A stretch of 64,000 nt of DNA. Origin: a virus. The first letter of the stretch is position 1. Each line of letters starts with the position of its first letter. Location of the stretch: positions 1 through 64,000 of the IMG/VR virus record IMGVR_UViG_3300023202_000135; one strand, 5' to 3'. Positions 30,544 to 40,269 of the stretch are shown one piece after another. A model generated the notes under the pieces. The model worked only from the letters and a program-made list of their open reading frames with translations, ran no database searches and was not told the DNA's origin. Both the position numbers and the translations under genes were made by a program.

Positions 30544-31265
30544 ACCCCGATCCCCCCGAGCGTCGCCCCGCCTGCGGCTATCTGCTTCCAACCTTCCAGC
30601 TTGACCGTGGCCTGGGCCATCAGTGACAAAACGTCACCGAGCCCCCCGCCGACGCCCGAGGAGACGCCGGCGTTGATCGAGAAGTCGGTGGTCTCAGCGA
30701 GGAACTCCTCGAACACGGAGCCCGCGAACACGGCGGGACACGTCGTCTGAACCTGGGTCGCGGCCGTAGTGGCGATAGCCAAGCTGTCCGCGTCGAGGTC
30801 GATGGACTTCAACTCGTCCTGGTATTGCTGCGCGAGGCCGATGGCCGGAGCCTCGTCTAGGCCCTGTATCCCGTCTCGGTAATCAGATTCGAGCTGGGAC
30901 GAGTAATCGCGCGCCATCCCCTCGATCAGCTTCTTCTGCGTCTCGGGGTCGATGCCTTGGAACGTGTCGAGGAGCGCCGTCTCGTCCTGTGCGGTCCGCG
31001 ACGCCTCGTACTGCTTGATCGCGAGCGCGGTCGGGAACAGAGGGCACGTGATGTAGCTGACGAGGTCGGTGAAGGAGATGCCGATCGGGTCGGGGATGAT
31101 GTCGACGATCCCTTCTATCTTGGCGACTGTATCGACCGTGATACTGCCGACTGCCGCGTTGAGCGCGTTCTCGTAGAACTTGGCTTGGCGCACCTTCCCC
31201 AGCTCCCGGCTGACGTACGCCTGGAGAACCGTGATGACAATGTCGGGGCACCCGCAAACGGCCAT
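30540..31265 (-). CDS. baseplate-associated protein
   Basis: 241 residues. Mostly helical, with MAVCGCPDIVITVLQAYV at the start, and glycine-rich near the end. A perfect dispersed palindrome lies in it at 30623-30637 (Gly-Asp-Val-Leu-Ser-Leu). Between spike and tip genes; role unknown. Confidence 0.55.
   Translation of the reverse strand: MAVCGCPDIVITVLQAYVSRELGKVRQAKFYENALNAAVGSITVDTVAKIEGIVDIIPDPIGISFTDLVSYITCPLFPTALAIKQYEASRTAQDETALLDTFQGIDPETQKKLIEGMARDYSSQLESDYRDGIQGLDEAPAIGLAQQYQDELKSIDLDADSLAIATTAATQVQTTCPAVFAGSVFEEFLAETTDFSINAGVSSGVGGGLGDVLSLMAQATVKLEGWKQIAAGGATLGGIGV
30623..30637. promoter_or_regulatory. perfect GTGAC-N5-GTCAC palindrome, intragenic
   Basis: GTGACAAAACGTCAC, in the baseplate gene cluster. 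Confidence 0.6.
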
Positions 31266-31266
31266 G

Positions 31267-32283
31267 TTACACCTGCTCGAAGGAGATGAGGGGGGCGCGC
31301 ACGGTCACCTGCGCGGATGAGTTGACGTCGACCTGACCCACGGCCTCGATGCTGGCCTGACCTTCCGACTTGACGACCGCCTCGATTGCGGCCTCGATCC
31401 GGGCAACTTGAGCCTTGACGTCGACGTCCGCATCGGACTCGATTCTGACGCCGGCCACGCCCTTGATCGAGATGGTGCCGTCCGCCTCTACGGTCAGCTC
31501 GCCCCCGGACTGAATGGCAACGGACTGGAGGGCGCGAAGCGAAGCGACCAGCGTCTTCGCCTGCGCGGTGTCCTCGTATTGGCCCAGCACCAGCTCCTCC
31601 GGCTGTAGTGACGCTTTGTCAGCCTGGGTCGAGAGTCCGGTGACCGGATCCACGTCGTGGCCAACCTTGACCTCGTTGTCCGCGGACAGGACGGCGTCCT
31701 TGCCGGTGAGGCGCATGAGGTCTGCGCGCAGCAGCAGCGTTGCAGCCTCGACGAGCAGCGACGCCGCCATGCGGATCTCGCCGCCGGCGCCCTGCATCTG
31801 GAGCGGCCCCGTGGAGCGGAGGCGGACGCTGTTGTCGCGCTTCGAGACCATCACCTCAGCCCGCCCGGAGCGGAGGCGCACCCACATCTCGTCGCTCTTC
31901 TCGGACAGCTCGACCAAGTTCCCCTGGCGGTCCTGCCGACGCCACCGCTTGCGGTTCTGTGCGTAGTCGCTCGTGACGGCCGTTGGGAGGTCCGGGAAGT
32001 TGGCGGATCGCGACGGCGCGGCCCCGACGATGACCGGGTGCTCGCGACGGCCGCGCTCGAACATGACCCACACCACGTCGCCGGTGCTGAGGGGCGGGCT
32101 GTCCCCTGCGTTCTTCGACGCCATCCCGAGCGCGCTCTCGGCCCAAGGAAGATGGTCTACCGGGATGCTTTCCGCGAAGAACTCCGGGACGCGCACCTTG
32201 TACCGTGCGCGGAACTGCTCGTCGTCGGTGCTGACGATGACGCCGCGCCACAGGCCCGCGATGTTGTCAGGGTCCGGTGTCAT
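31267..32283 (-). CDS. baseplate spike protein, gpV / gp5-like
   Basis: 338 residues. An N-terminal OB-fold (LWRGVIVSTDDEQFRARYKV, LPWAES, GDVVWVMFERGRREHPVIVG) is followed from about 170 by a repetitive beta-helix rich in V-I-D alternation (VEADGTISIKGVAGVRIES, ASIEAVGQVDVNSSAQVTV). This is the trimeric cell-puncturing device. No lysozyme domain is inserted, unlike T4 gp5. A near-palindrome lies inside at 31608-31622. Confidence 0.85.
   Translation of the reverse strand: MTPDPDNIAGLWRGVIVSTDDEQFRARYKVRVPEFFAESIPVDHLPWAESALGMASKNAGDSPPLSTGDVVWVMFERGRREHPVIVGAAPSRSANFPDLPTAVTSDYAQNRKRWRRQDRQGNLVELSEKSDEMWVRLRSGRAEVMVSKRDNSVRLRSTGPLQMQGAGGEIRMAASLLVEAATLLLRADLMRLTGKDAVLSADNEVKVGHDVDPVTGLSTQADKASLQPEELVLGQYEDTAQAKTLVASLRALQSVAIQSGGELTVEADGTISIKGVAGVRIESDADVDVKAQVARIEAAIEAVVKSEGQASIEAVGQVDVNSSAQVTVRAPLISFEQV
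31608..31622. promoter_or_regulatory. near-perfect palindrome, intragenic
   Basis: GTGACGCTTTGTCAG; the last base departs from GTGAC-N5-GTCAC. Same centre as the perfect copy at 53099-53113. Confidence 0.5.
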
Positions 32284-33632
32284 TCGATCCCTCGCTCAAT
32301 TCGTTCGTGCCTGCCGACCGACTCCTGGTTGACGCCTTGCGCCTGCTCCTCGGTAGGAACGATCGTCTCGGTGGGCTGGAGCTGTGTCGACCCGGGCTGC
32401 GGGTTCGCACCCTCCCGCACGATCAGGCAGCGCGTGGTCCACCCGCCGGTGCTGACGTCATGCTCCACCTCCATCACGCGGAATGTACCGCTGAGGTAGT
32501 GGAGGTCGCCGTTCTCTCGTAGGTACTCGACGCGGATGTAATCGTACTGCCGGATAGCGTGCGTTCCTCGCACTTCCAGCTCGGCCTTGTAGGTAAACTC
32601 GCGCATGCGGTCGTGCAACGCGACGACGCGACGCTGGAACTCGGCCGCGTCCCGGGCCTGGATGTTGATTCGGTAGAGCGCTGTGCCCTCAAACGACGGC
32701 ACGGCGACCGCGTCACCAAGGGTCGTAAGCGGTATGCCGGGCACTCCTTCGGTTTGCGACGTGGTTATCTTGAGAGCGGTGCCGTCGAGACTATTGAACC
32801 CGACAAACTCCGTGTTCCCCCCGCCGAACAAAGTCTTGAAGAATGATTCGTCGCTGGGGGCGAAGTTGATGACGTCGCCGTCGACTCCGCGGGCGAACAC
32901 GTACCGAGCCCGTACCGCTCGCCGGTCGGACGCACGCACACCACGCTGGTCGACCCGGTGGTCGAAGGTTCGGAAGTGCGTGCGTCCGTCACGGTCCTCG
33001 ACGAGGAACAGAAAGTGCTTCCCGTTTTTCCCTTTCGTCTGCGTGGCCAGCCGGAGGAGGAACTCGACGTCGCTCTCTCCGTTCGTTGTCGCAGATTCGG
33101 TCAACTTGTCGGAGCTATCCTCGACCGTGTTCTCGTCGTAGTTCCACCCGCGGGCCGCGGCGATCTGCTGGAAGACGCCCGGGTCGCCCGGGTCGTTGCT
33201 GCTGATGAAGGTGCCGGCAGCGAAGGAGCGGATCTTCCGGTCGCGGTACTGCTGTGCCGCTTTCACCCCCGACAACTCCAGGGTCAGCGTCACGCCTTGT
33301 GGTGTGAACTGCGGTAGTGGCTTGGTGATGACACCGAGGAACTTCGGGTATTGTCCTATGTCGACCCCGGCCTTTTCCCACCCCCAGCTCACGCGCACGC
33401 GCCTGCGGTCGCCCGCGGCGAACAGGAGCGCGTCGAGGGCATCTCCTTGGCGATCGAACAGGACCACGGTCCCTGTCCACGCCGCTTCCTTCAACTGGAT
33501 GTTGATCGACTGGAGGAACTGATCCGCCCGGAGCGCTACTTCGACGTCGCGCCCTTGCGCGTCCACGCCCAGGAAGGCGAGGTCGAACACAAGGGACTGT
33601 CGACTGTCTCTAGTGTTATCAAGTACCCCCAC
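32280..33632 (-). CDS. baseplate hub protein, gpD / gp27-like
   Basis: 450 residues. VEVALRADQFLQSINIQLKE, the YPKFLGVITK stretch and the C-terminal LEVRGTHAIRQYDYIRVEYL / GTFRVMEVEHDVSTGG segments match the late-control gpD / hub family, whose trimer joins tube and spike. Overlaps the spike gene by 4 bp and the LysM-like gene by 14 bp, the usual hub-spike order. Confidence 0.85.
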   Translation of the reverse strand: MGVLDNTRDSRQSLVFDLAFLGVDAQGRDVEVALRADQFLQSINIQLKEAAWTGTVVLFDRQGDALDALLFAAGDRRRVRVSWGWEKAGVDIGQYPKFLGVITKPLPQFTPQGVTLTLELSGVKAAQQYRDRKIRSFAAGTFISSNDPGDPGVFQQIAAARGWNYDENTVEDSSDKLTESATTNGESDVEFLLRLATQTKGKNGKHFLFLVEDRDGRTHFRTFDHRVDQRGVRASDRRAVRARYVFARGVDGDVINFAPSDESFFKTLFGGGNTEFVGFNSLDGTALKITTSQTEGVPGIPLTTLGDAVAVPSFEGTALYRINIQARDAAEFQRRVVALHDRMREFTYKAELEVRGTHAIRQYDYIRVEYLRENGDLHYLSGTFRVMEVEHDVSTGGWTTRCLIVREGANPQPGSTQLQPTETIVPTEEQAQGVNQESVGRHERIERGIE

Positions 33633-33966
33633 GTCCGGCCCTCGCTAGAAACTGCATGACGAGCGGACGCGGTGGAATCACCAGGACGTCCCCAGGTTGA
33701 AGATCGAACTCCGGGTCGGTGACGCCATTGGCGAAGGCGACGGCAACCCACAAGGACTCGAAGCCTTCGCCGTAGTAGGCGACGGCCAACCGATCCAGGA
33801 ATCCGATCTCATGCTGTGCGAGGGTGTGACGTTTCGAGTTCGGGTCAGTCTGGTAGAACTCGGGCGGCACCTCGATGAGGGCGGTAATCACCTTGTCGAC
33901 CTCCGCACGGAAGATCGCGGTGTCCTTGAATCGGCTCGTCTTGAGGAGTGAGACGGTCTCGGCCAT
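33619..33966 (-). CDS. LysM-like baseplate protein, gpX / gp53-like
   Basis: 115 residues. EIGFLDRLAVAYYGEGFESLW ... PEFDLQPGDVLVIPP is a LysM-type fold as in P2 gpX and T4 gp53, a small baseplate clamp. Located between the hub and the gene before the tape measure, as in related phages. Confidence 0.82.
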   Translation of the reverse strand: MAETVSLLKTSRFKDTAIFRAEVDKVITALIEVPPEFYQTDPNSKRHTLAQHEIGFLDRLAVAYYGEGFESLWVAVAFANGVTDPEFDLQPGDVLVIPPRPLVMQFLARAGRGGT

Positions 33967-34658
33967 TATGTGTCCACCTGAGAGGCGAACGCACCTGTCC
34001 GCTTGATGAGGTCGCGCGTCACCGTGAAGGTGATGTCGACCTCCGCCCCGGACGGTAGGACGTCGTCAGTCGTGAACGGCCCCATCCACCGAACGCTAGC
34101 GTCCGATACGATGCACCGTGCGGCCAGCAACCGGCCAACGGTGAGGATCACCGGCGGCGGCGCGATGGACAGGGGAGGGTCCTTGCGGTCGTCAACGAGC
34201 GGCTTCTTGAGCTGCTCGATCCAACGGACCGGCACCAGGACTTCCTGTTTGATGATGTCGGTGATGCGGTTGGGGCTGGTCGCGCGACCCTGGGCCCAAA
34301 ACCGTAGTCGTAGGGGGATCTCCTTGTTCTGTGCGCCGACGAACACCTTGAAGTTCTCGGCGCGCCCGAGCACCTCGATGTCGGCATAGTTCGGTGTGAG
34401 GTTCTCCTCGATACCGTCTTCGAGGTCGAGGAACACCACTTGGAGGGAATCGGACTTGTCGCCGTTGGCCTCACGAAGGCCGGAAGGCCAAATGTCCTGA
34501 TGGCGCCCCCACCACGTCGATTCGATCGCGATCTTGAACTGGCTCGACTGGAGGCGCGGGGCGAGGCATTGGGTATAGTCGATGCCTCGCGGGGCTGCCC
34601 GCGAGTTGAGGGGGCGCCCGCCTACGCCTAGAACTTGGGATCCACCTTCGGCTGCCAT
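33966..34658 (-). CDS. baseplate / tube-initiation protein
   Basis: 230 residues. ADIEVLGRAENFKVFVGAQNKE... and the C-terminal GAEVDITFTVTRDLIKRTG strand are tube-like features: proteins of this position and size (for example the T4 gp48/gp54 role) cap the baseplate and start the tube. Shares a base with both neighbours. Family placement is moderate. Confidence 0.6.
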   Translation of the reverse strand: MAAEGGSQVLGVGGRPLNSRAAPRGIDYTQCLAPRLQSSQFKIAIESTWWGRHQDIWPSGLREANGDKSDSLQVVFLDLEDGIEENLTPNYADIEVLGRAENFKVFVGAQNKEIPLRLRFWAQGRATSPNRITDIIKQEVLVPVRWIEQLKKPLVDDRKDPPLSIAPPPVILTVGRLLAARCIVSDASVRWMGPFTTDDVLPSGAEVDITFTVTRDLIKRTGAFASQVDT

Positions 34659-37600
34659 TAGCTTCCACCCGCTATGTTTCGCGTGTCAGGTCCGGGGCGC
34701 GGTAGCGTCGCGCCTTGCGGGGCCTGCTGAATCTGAATCGTACCCTGTCCGCTGCTCTTGAGCAAGGTCGCGATGTTACCGAGTAGTCGATTCGTCTCCT
34801 GTTGCTGCTTCACGAGCGGGCTGTTCTCGCCCACCACGACCTCGATCAGACTGCGGATCTCGGACCCGGACGGCACATTGGCGAGGCCGGCGGCCTGGAA
34901 GTCATCGGCGGTCGGGATGTCGAACCCGATGGCCGCCATCGTCTCCATCACGAACTGGAGCTTCCCGCGCATGCGCTCGCGCTCGCGATCGTTCATCGCG
35001 TCGAAGTCGATGTTGTCGAGCGCGCGGAACCCACGGACGATGCCGCCCAGGCTGCTCATCATGTCGCCGGCACTGGCCAGACGCGCGGTCGCGCGTGCGC
35101 TGATCCGCATACCGCGGAACGTCTCGGACAGCTTCTCCATCGCATCGCGGATGTTGTCCGACTGCGCCAGCACCGGCTCGATGCTGCCCTCGTCTCCGAA
35201 CATGCCGAAGAGCCACTCGGTATTCCCCAGCTTGTTGGCGATGGGCTCCAAGTCGTTAAAGCCCTGCATGAGTAGTCCGAGCGAGCTGAGGAACTGGCCG
35301 GTTGGGCTGAACTTCTCCGCGGTGCTCGTCAGGGCGTCCGTGTTGAGGGCGGCAAAGGTAGTCACGATCTCGTTGATCGCGGTCACCATGTCCGCGCCAC
35401 CCGCGGCAATGCGTTTGCCGGGCGTCTCTTCGCCGCCGAAGATGGTTGCGAACTTGTTCGCAACCGCGGCCCAAACGCCCGGGTCCACGTCGTCGAACAG
35501 CTCGCGCAACCGCGTGAAGTTGCGCAGGAACGCCCCGGTGGTGCGGAAGGCCTGGACCGTCGTACCGAACGCATCGGCCGTGTCCTTGCCGCTGATGGGG
35601 CCGAAGATGGTCGCGAGCTTCGGAGCCGTAGCGGCGATGTCCTTGCCTACCGCTACTATGCGGCCGGTCGCGGTGCTGTCCGACCAGAAGTCGCCGGCCG
35701 TGCTGAGCATCTCCTTGATCGCACCTGGGTCCGCGCGGTCGAAGGCATCACTGACCTCCTCGAAGGCGAGGAACAGCTCGCCACTCGCCTCGAACACCTT
35801 GATGGTGGAGTCGAACCCCTTGTAGGTGGCAGTGCTATCGAGCGCGCGGAAAGTGTCGCTGAGCCCGGTGACACTGCGTCGAATGTCCCGGCCGTTCTTG
35901 ACGATGTGACTCGCCATATCCCGGCCGGTCCAGAACTCGACCGATGTGTCGATCGCGCCCATGACCGATGCACCGAGACCGATGCCGGCGACGAGGGCGG
36001 CGGTGCGGGCGAACTTCGCCATGAAGTTGCCCATTCCCGCGAACACCTTGTTGGCGGTCTGTAGTCCGTCCACGGCGACCTTGCTGGGGTCGAACTCGGT
36101 TGCGAGGTTGTTGATGACGCCGGTAATGCGGCCTGCAAAGTCGGTGAGCTGGTCGAACGGACTGCGACCCCCGAACAGGGACGTGATCTTGTCGACGCCG
36201 TTGACGACGGTCGATACAGCGACACCGACGAGCGCACCAGTCGAAATGGCGGCGAAGGCTCCCATGAATACCGCGGCGCTCTTGATGACGCCGAGCGACT
36301 TGTCGAGTTGGCGTTGGTCCACGTCGAACCCAGCGATGAGGCCCATGACGACGTCGCTCATGGTAGACCCGACTCCGGTGACCCCGCCGAACTTCTCCAT
36401 CGCCGCGCTGAACGCGATCATGGCCGGCGCCGCAACAAGCATGCCGGTCGCCATGACGGCGGTGCCCGTGCCGATGGCGGCGAGGCTCGGGCCGAGTAGT
36501 GCGAGCGCGGCCGTGCTGGCAACGATCTGCCCCGGGTCCATCTCCTGGAAGACCGCCACGATCCCCTGCATGCCGTTGAGGATCACCTCGAAGGCCGGCG
36601 CGGCGACCTTGGCGGCGAACCCGAGGCCGATGATAGCGCCGGTGATGACGGCGGTGCCGAGGATGACCGGCGGTGCGGCGAACGCGGCGAGGCCTTTGGC
36701 GACACCCGCGAACATAGCTCCAAGGCCGCCCCCGCGCGCGCCCGCGCCCGCGACGCTGGAGACCGCGGCACCCTTGGCCGCCCTCTGGAACATGAACAGC
36801 TTCTTAATGGCGCCGCCAAGAGCGGGGAGCATGGCGCCGGTGGCCCGCGCCGCGAAAACGACCGCCCCTTTAGCCATCTGACCAAGATAGAACGCGGACG
36901 CGATCATCTGGAAGTTCATCCCGTCGAGGGCTTCAATGACGTCGAAGCCGACCTTGTCCGCGACAAATCGCTGCGCCGCGTTGGTCCACTCGCTCCACAC
37001 GGGGACCTGACCCGCGACGGCCTTCTCCAATTTCTCCGCCGCTCCGGTGGTTTCGACCAAGGAGTCGCGCACCTTCCCCGCCGTGTCTATAGTTTCTTCT
37101 TGCCGCTCCGTGAAACTGCGGAACGCGGTCGGGTCAACCTGCGCGATCTCCGCAAACCCTTCCGCGGCGAGGCCTTTGATCCCAAGACGGTTCGCCTTGT
37201 CGGCCATTGCGCGGACGACGTCCTCGATGTTGCCTTCCTGCACCATCTTCTGTATTTGCTGCGGATCCAAGTCGGTCAGTGTGCGCAACGACTGCCTCGC
37301 GGCGATCCCGGCCTCCGAATCTTCGAGGCTCAGCGCGATCTTCTCGGTCAAGTCCTTGCCGAGGTCCAGGAACTCCTCCCCGAACGCGGCCCTAACACCC
37401 ACCAGACCTTGCACCATGCTGGATCGCATACGCTCCGGTAGTTGCTTGAGCGCCAAGCCGGTGGCGGACGTTGGGTCGATGATCTCGGCAAGCGCTTGTT
37501 GGGCGCCTTCCAACCCCAAAGCCGTGCTTGCCCCGAGATTCCTCGTGGCGAGGGCGGTGGCGATGGACTCTTCACGCGTGAACTTGAGGGCGTCACCCAT

Positions 37601-38905
37601 CTGGTACATTTGCTCTGCGACATTCAACCCGATCTTAGCCGTGGCAGCGAGGTCCGAGTTGTGCCGGCGGATGAACTCTTCCCCTGCGCCGAACTCGCGC
37701 AGCACACCGGCGGATTCGATCTGCTCCGACGCCGAGATGAGATTACCGTACCTATTATCCGTAGTAATGAGTTCGCGCCCGAACTTCACCGCTTCGACAC
37801 GCGTCTTCCCCATATTCCTGCCGACTTCAAACAAACCGTCAGCCATGCTGTCCAACGTCCCGGTACCGGCCTCCGCGGTATCGAGGAACTGGCCGCTGGC
37901 TTGGAAGAGGCCCCGGACGCCGTCCTGCACGTGCTCCAGGGCTTCGCTCACGCCGAGGAAGCTGAGCGACGTGTTCTTGACTTCCTGCGCCTCGTCACCG
38001 ATGCGCTCGATGTCGTCGGCGGTGGAGTGCAGCGGTCGCTTGAGGTCGCGCACAACGTCGTGCATGTCCTCCATCTGCGGGAGGATTCGCTTCTTGAGCT
38101 TCGTTTCGAGTTCGCCGTACTCCCTGCCAAGCATGGAGCTGACTTCCTCGACCTCCATGAGCTTCGCGTTGAAGCGGTCAGGAGCTTTGGGGTCGAGACC
38201 GAGCTTCACTTCCGACTGTAGTACAGACAGCTCCTCAGTGACGAGGCGCAGCGACTTGAACGTGTCGCGGAACTGCTTGGGCATCGAGCTGATCTTGCCC
38301 AAGGCTTGCTTGCTTATCACCAGCTCGCCCGGCTCAGCCAAGATCAACGTCTTGTCCCGGCCCGCACCGCGTGGCGTTCCCGGTGAGGGCGGGGGCACTT
38401 CGCCGCCCGTCTGGAACCGAGGCAGGTTGCGCATCATGCCGGCGAGGTCCGGAGGCTGGGTCATCTGACCGTAGGCCTGTGACAATGAGACAGAGCGGTC
38501 GAAGAGCGGGTTGCGGCGCGTGGGCTTCTTCGCCGTCAGCACGAGCTTGGCCCGGCCGAGTGCCTCTCCGACCGACTTCTTCATCATCGTAGTCAGCTTG
38601 CGCTCGGTCTCCGCCGCGATGACGAAGTTGACCCGCTGCGTGATCGGCTTCGCCGCCTTCTTCTCGATCTCCTTGAGCGCGCTCGCGTACCCGCGACCGG
38701 CGTTCTTCGCGACGTTTTGACCGAACGCGTCGGCCATTCCCCCGAGGTCAGTGAACAGCTTCGACGACGACTTGAAGGCGCGCTTGTTGGACGCCTCCAT
38801 CTGGTCCGTGAACTTCTTGTAGTTAGTCCCCGCCTTCTTGAGCTTGGGGCTCATCTGGTCGTCGAGTTGCAGGAAGAACCCGATGGCTTGGTCACCGAAC
38901 GGCAT
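34658..38905 (-). CDS. tape measure protein
   Basis: 1415 residues, the longest gene. N-terminal helical coiled coil (1-330), several hydrophobic spans in the middle (about 660-960, e.g. PPVILGTAVITGAIIGLGF and ALLGPSLAAIGTGTAV) and a helical, low-complexity C-terminal half. It sits between the baseplate and tube genes. By the usual 1.5 angstrom per residue rule, the tail would be near 200 nm (inference). The hydrophobic part is what is ejected into the cell envelope in other phages. Confidence 0.9.
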   Translation of the reverse strand: MPFGDQAIGFFLQLDDQMSPKLKKAGTNYKKFTDQMEASNKRAFKSSSKLFTDLGGMADAFGQNVAKNAGRGYASALKEIEKKAAKPITQRVNFVIAAETERKLTTMMKKSVGEALGRAKLVLTAKKPTRRNPLFDRSVSLSQAYGQMTQPPDLAGMMRNLPRFQTGGEVPPPSPGTPRGAGRDKTLILAEPGELVISKQALGKISSMPKQFRDTFKSLRLVTEELSVLQSEVKLGLDPKAPDRFNAKLMEVEEVSSMLGREYGELETKLKKRILPQMEDMHDVVRDLKRPLHSTADDIERIGDEAQEVKNTSLSFLGVSEALEHVQDGVRGLFQASGQFLDTAEAGTGTLDSMADGLFEVGRNMGKTRVEAVKFGRELITTDNRYGNLISASEQIESAGVLREFGAGEEFIRRHNSDLAATAKIGLNVAEQMYQMGDALKFTREESIATALATRNLGASTALGLEGAQQALAEIIDPTSATGLALKQLPERMRSSMVQGLVGVRAAFGEEFLDLGKDLTEKIALSLEDSEAGIAARQSLRTLTDLDPQQIQKMVQEGNIEDVVRAMADKANRLGIKGLAAEGFAEIAQVDPTAFRSFTERQEETIDTAGKVRDSLVETTGAAEKLEKAVAGQVPVWSEWTNAAQRFVADKVGFDVIEALDGMNFQMIASAFYLGQMAKGAVVFAARATGAMLPALGGAIKKLFMFQRAAKGAAVSSVAGAGARGGGLGAMFAGVAKGLAAFAAPPVILGTAVITGAIIGLGFAAKVAAPAFEVILNGMQGIVAVFQEMDPGQIVASTAALALLGPSLAAIGTGTAVMATGMLVAAPAMIAFSAAMEKFGGVTGVGSTMSDVVMGLIAGFDVDQRQLDKSLGVIKSAAVFMGAFAAISTGALVGVAVSTVVNGVDKITSLFGGRSPFDQLTDFAGRITGVINNLATEFDPSKVAVDGLQTANKVFAGMGNFMAKFARTAALVAGIGLGASVMGAIDTSVEFWTGRDMASHIVKNGRDIRRSVTGLSDTFRALDSTATYKGFDSTIKVFEASGELFLAFEEVSDAFDRADPGAIKEMLSTAGDFWSDSTATGRIVAVGKDIAATAPKLATIFGPISGKDTADAFGTTVQAFRTTGAFLRNFTRLRELFDDVDPGVWAAVANKFATIFGGEETPGKRIAAGGADMVTAINEIVTTFAALNTDALTSTAEKFSPTGQFLSSLGLLMQGFNDLEPIANKLGNTEWLFGMFGDEGSIEPVLAQSDNIRDAMEKLSETFRGMRISARATARLASAGDMMSSLGGIVRGFRALDNIDFDAMNDRERERMRGKLQFVMETMAAIGFDIPTADDFQAAGLANVPSGSEIRSLIEVVVGENSPLVKQQQETNRLLGNIATLLKSSGQGTIQIQQAPQGATLPRPGPDTRNIAGGS

Positions 38906-40269
38906 TAGATGCGCCTCCTACGAAGGGGCGTGCCGGAGAAGTCCTGCACCGGCTTGCGGAACACGCCCGGCCCTGGCTTACCGAGGGTGTCGCGCAGCGG
39001 ATCTCCCAGCGGCGGGCCGGGCGGTAGCGGATCGGGGGTGAACTCCCCGGAGTCCGTGTTGTCGAAGTTGTCGCCCTCCATGACGAACCATTCCGAAAAC
39101 CATTCGATGTTCGCGTTCTCGGCCGCCCGCGCCACGTAGCGGATCTGCATACCGTTGAAGTTGAACCCGAACGGGATCTGGAATATGAAGTTCTGGAATA
39201 TCCGCGTGTTGAAAATGGCCGGCTCTTGCAGCTCGATTAGGACGCGCTCCCCGCTCTCGCCGGTGTCAATCTCGAAGTAGGTGAACAACGCGCCTTCCGG
39301 CGTCGGCCCGATCTGCGTGGTCACCTGCATGAGGTGATCGGTGTTGACCGTCACGTCGACGAGCTGCGGCGCCGGGTCGCTGAACTGTAGTGGTTCGAGG
39401 ATCGGGTACGGCGACCCGGTCCTCCCAAGAACGCCCGGGGGCGACTCAATCGACAGAACGTCGAACGTGCCGTAGACGAGCTGCTCTTGCGGCGTGTAGA
39501 ACTGCGAGAAGTCCAGGTCGAAGTCGCTATCCGACTTGATGATCTCGGCGTAATCGACCGAGGTCGTGGTAACCTGCGGCGTCCCCTCGCCTGCGAGGTC
39601 CATCGACGCCATCGCTTGCACGTCGATCTCCTGACCAGCGCCCGCGTTGTACAAGTCGCTGATCTCCGACGAGGACAGCTCCCGACGCCACACAGCCAGC
39701 TCGTCGATCACGCCCTCGAACCCGAGACCGATCGTCCGCGGTGTCCCGAGGTCGTCGTTGAGGTCGCCGTTGAACGACCCGCTCGCAACCTGGGTGCCGT
39801 TGCGGTACAGCACGGCCGCAGTCGGCGTGGCTACGCCGACGTAGTGGATCCAGCCGCTCGTGGCAGCTTCGGTGTAGACCGCACTGGCCGGGTTGTTGGC
39901 GAGGTCGAAGACGCGGAAGGTGATGTCGTCGTTGCCGTCGATCCAGCCAAGCAGGTAGCCCTGGTCGACGAACCCGGAGTCGGTCTTGTCGACGATGATG
40001 TGGTTGGTGCCGAACATGGTGCTCGGCGCCTTGTCGAGGTTGACCCACACCGACACCGTAACCTTCGGGATCGGCCGGTACCGCTTGTTTCCGGGGACTT
40101 CGGCCTTACCCGTCGAGAGGTCCGTGCGGAGTCCGGAGGCGAAGAACTCCGCGCTGTCTATGGAGGCGTCCGTCAGAACAGCGTCTTCGGTGTAGACTTC
40201 GTCCTTGACCACACCGCCGGGTGCTTCGTCGAACTTAAAGTAGTGAATGAGCCCGTCGTACAGGGCCAT
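38905..40269 (-). CDS. virion protein with LamG/concanavalin-like domain
   Basis: 454 residues from the ATG at 40269 (a GTG one codon earlier is also possible). Residues 1-210 are a LamG-type lectin fold (DGLIHYFKFDEAPGG, TVSVWVNLDKAP, GTPRTIGLGFEGVIDELAVWRRELSSSEISDLYNAG). Such domains in phages bind carbohydrate or decorate the virion. The C-terminus is proline- and arginine-rich. Between tape measure and another structural gene. Confidence 0.7.
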   Translation of the reverse strand: MALYDGLIHYFKFDEAPGGVVKDEVYTEDAVLTDASIDSAEFFASGLRTDLSTGKAEVPGNKRYRPIPKVTVSVWVNLDKAPSTMFGTNHIIVDKTDSGFVDQGYLLGWIDGNDDITFRVFDLANNPASAVYTEAATSGWIHYVGVATPTAAVLYRNGTQVASGSFNGDLNDDLGTPRTIGLGFEGVIDELAVWRRELSSSEISDLYNAGAGQEIDVQAMASMDLAGEGTPQVTTTSVDYAEIIKSDSDFDLDFSQFYTPQEQLVYGTFDVLSIESPPGVLGRTGSPYPILEPLQFSDPAPQLVDVTVNTDHLMQVTTQIGPTPEGALFTYFEIDTGESGERVLIELQEPAIFNTRIFQNFIFQIPFGFNFNGMQIRYVARAAENANIEWFSEWFVMEGDNFDNTDSGEFTPDPLPPGPPLGDPLRDTLGKPGPGVFRKPVQDFSGTPLRRRRI